Shown one piece after another: positions 7,507 through 8,001 of a DNA stretch of 8,001 nucleotides. This DNA is from Candidatus Microgenomatus auricola (GTDB lineage Bacteria > Patescibacteriota > Patescibacteriia > UBA9570 > XYC2-FULL-38-9), in assembly GCA_005239655.1 (NCBI GenBank), contig SBBP01000035.1, positions 1 through 8,001 of the forward strand, read 5' to 3'. The notes under the pieces were generated by a model. It was not told where the DNA came from and ran no database searches. It saw only the letters and a list, made by a program, of their open reading frames with translations. A program made the translations under genes and the position numbers. Positions within the stretch are counted from its first letter, which is position 1; each line of letters starts with the position of its first letter.

Positions 7507-7544
7507 CACGACTTCTGCTAGATACAGAAATCGTGACTTTTTTT
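7507..7544 (+). terminator. Hairpin followed by T run, terminator-like on the plus strand
   Basis: CACGACTTCTG (7507-7517) and CAGAAATCGTG (7525-7535) pair over 11 positions with a 7-base loop, followed after two bases by seven T (7538-7544). On the plus strand it resembles an intrinsic terminator that would stop transcription antisense to 23S. In the rRNA direction it is a leader hairpin preceded by an A run. I see no plus-strand gene for it to serve. Confidence 0.4.
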
Positions 7545-7546
7545 CT

Positions 7547-7578
7547 ATCTTATTGTGTCGCTTGTATGCAGTTGTCAA
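7547..7578 (-). promoter_or_regulatory. Weak promoter-like element close to 23S
   Basis: A TTGACA hexamer (7573-7578, minus strand) is followed at 20 bases by TAAGAT, or at 17 bases by CAATAA. The -35 is perfect but no good -10 stands at normal spacing. If real it would start rRNA about 100 bases upstream of 23S, downstream of the terminator at 7694-7714. Another TTGACA at 7670-7675 has no -10. Between 7579 and 7690 I see nothing else. Confidence 0.2.
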
Positions 7579-7693
7579 AGTTCGTCGTGGTCTGCTGGTA
7601 CGGGTGATTCTCGAGCCACGGATCTGTCGTTTTTCGTGTGAAAATCGGCAGGTCTGTAGCGAGAAGCGATGTCAATTCTGGTGTTCAAGCGTC

Positions 7694-7714
7694 AAAAAAA
7701 CCGCTCACAAGCGG
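7694..7714 (-). terminator. Intrinsic terminator between the strong promoter and 23S
   Basis: On the minus strand CCGCT, loop TGTG, AGCGG and then seven T. The stem can be lengthened by G-U pairs on its outer side. It ends a transcript of about 180 bases started at the promoter near 7880, unless it is overridden (see the attenuator entry). Confidence 0.75.
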
Positions 7715-7753
7715 CCGTTAACAGAAAGCAACAATCAGGCTTACGCGCTTGTG
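7701..7753 (-). promoter_or_regulatory. Candidate attenuator: 8-bp helix competing with the terminator
   Basis: In RNA, CACAAGCG (7753-7746) is perfectly complementary to CGCUUGUG (7713-7706), which covers the left arm and loop of the terminator stem at 7701-7714. The two folds cannot coexist. The upstream strand overlaps the last codons and stop of the 14-codon ORF at 7741-7785, so a translating ribosome would mask it and favour termination. The complementarity is seen; the regulatory role is inference, and an 8-bp match can occur by chance. Confidence 0.35.
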
Positions 7754-7785
7754 GATTGAATGGTCTTCTCTGAGACGTTGGACAT
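7741..7785 (-). CDS. Possible 14-codon leader peptide
   Basis: ATG at 7783-7785 starts MSNVSEKTIQSTSA, ending at TAA 7741-7743, 27 bases before the terminator stem. It lies about 90 bases into the transcript from the strong promoter. No Shine-Dalgarno is visible, and there is no run of repeated regulatory codons of the amino-acid type. Its only support is position: its final codons form one strand of the helix competing with the terminator. It may not be translated. Confidence 0.2.
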   Translation of the reverse strand: MSNVSEKTIQSTSA

Positions 7786-7803
7786 GATGAAATGGTTCTC
7801 GTG

Positions 7804-7832
7804 CACAGATTGTGTATGTACTGTGGACAATC
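7804..7832 (-). repeat. Hairpin in the leader transcript
   Basis: On the minus strand CAGATTGT and ACAATCTG are perfect 8-bp inverted repeats around a 13-base loop that contains the DnaA-box-like TTGTCCACA. In the leader RNA this would be a stable stem about 40 bases from the predicted start. Confidence 0.45.
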
Positions 7833-7878
7833 TGCTAGCGAAAAACCGATAATCTATTGAATTTTTAGTGCAAAAATT

Positions 7879-7907
7879 ATTATACGTGAAGCCAAAATTC
7901 TTGTCAA
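7879..7907 (-). promoter_or_regulatory. Perfect consensus sigma70-type promoter
   Basis: On the minus strand TTGACA (7907-7902), exactly 17 bases, TATAAT (7884-7879). Both hexamers and spacing are consensus. Start of transcription is expected near 7872. It points at the 23S-5S unit, 440 bases upstream of mature 23S, as expected for an rRNA promoter, though a terminator and small ORF lie between. Confidence 0.85.
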
Positions 7908-8001
7908 ATCTTGTACTGTTGCAGAGATCCAGTTACCAATTGTGGATAAGAGAGGATTTTTGAGAGATAGACAGAAGAGAGCTTTTGAGCTGGAGTCATC
8001 C
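7908..8001. other. Right-edge region with no supportable gene
   Basis: No 16S 3' end, tRNA or clear gene is visible. Several short frames are open to the edge: a minus frame of 31 residues from ATG 7999 ending in TGA at 7904 (overlapping the -35), another minus frame running to about 7858, and a plus frame that could start at GTG 7942 (VDKRGFLRDRQKRAFELESS). Neither strand shows a Shine-Dalgarno that decides between them. Any could be the end or start of a neighbour beyond the window. Confidence 0.3.
7941..7949 (-). promoter_or_regulatory. Consensus DnaA box
   Basis: TTATCCACA on the minus strand exactly matches the DnaA-box consensus, 34 bases upstream of the -35. Related sites are TTGTCCACA at 7822-7830 (one mismatch) and CAATCCACA at 7745-7753 or nearby (two mismatches), all on the same strand. 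With the AT-rich stretch 7855-7915 they could be a replication-related cluster or a DnaA-responsive promoter; a single 9-mer can also be chance. Confidence 0.35.

Noticed and set aside
7726..7733. boxA-like antitermination site (TGCTTTCTGTTAAC region, minus strand)
   Set aside because: It resembles the rrn boxA TGCTCTTTAACA only if two bases are inserted, and no boxB or boxC was recognised.
7694..7872. Leader transcript as SRP RNA, tmRNA, RNase P or 6S RNA
   Set aside because: None of the conserved motifs of these RNAs is recognisable, and the length of about 180 bases alone is not evidence.

Overview
The window is dominated by a bacterial 23S rRNA gene on the minus strand, followed by a 5S rRNA gene. 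The 23S gene is cut into six exons by five group I introns (my count from exon-by-exon alignment, from memory, to the E. coli 23S sequence). Introns take up about 3.1 kb of the roughly 6.06 kb gene; the joined exons come to about 2.94 kb, a normal bacterial 23S length. Three introns carry LAGLIDADG homing endonuclease genes and two carry no ORF. Many introns in rRNA genes with LAGLIDADG endonucleases, a separate 23S-5S unit and weak Shine-Dalgarno signals suggest a Candidate Phyla Radiation (Patescibacteria) genome. That is inference: no taxonomic protein marker is present. TGA acts as stop, which argues against the Gracilibacteria/Absconditabacteria code.

Layout, left to right (almost everything reads leftward, on the minus strand): 1-931, start and most of a polytopic membrane protein resembling GT-C/GT39 glycosyltransferases, running off the left edge; 997-1023, intrinsic terminator of the rRNA unit; about 1034-1140, 5S rRNA; 1141-1375, spacer without tRNA but with a possible 38-residue membrane peptide; 1379-7436, 23S rRNA. 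Its introns, in transcription order and E. coli numbering, are L1931 (4588-5452, endonuclease), L2262 (3915-4255, no ORF), L2449 (2859-3725, endonuclease), L2500 (2489-2807, no ORF) and L2593 (1672-2395, I-CreI-like endonuclease). The right end, 7441-8001, is a leader region: a perfect consensus sigma70-type promoter (TTGACA, 17 bp, TATAAT), a 14-codon ORF, an intrinsic terminator with a competing 8-bp helix (a possible attenuator), hairpins, and DnaA-box-like sites. No 16S or tRNA gene is visible.

How it works together: the precursor is probably made from the right-hand promoter or a weaker one nearer the 23S, closed by a ~22-bp stem joining both 23S ends, spliced at five sites in the peptidyl-transferase/H69-H71/P-loop core, and terminated after 5S. 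The introns fall into two sequence lineages: L2593, L2500 and L2449 share one core, and L2262 and L1931 share another. The endonucleases belong to three different LAGLIDADG types, and each reading frame runs into the catalytic core of its own intron. The L1931 intron is the odd one: it lacks the terminal G and the normal splice-site helix that the other four have, and instead can form an 11-bp helix with the H69 exon.
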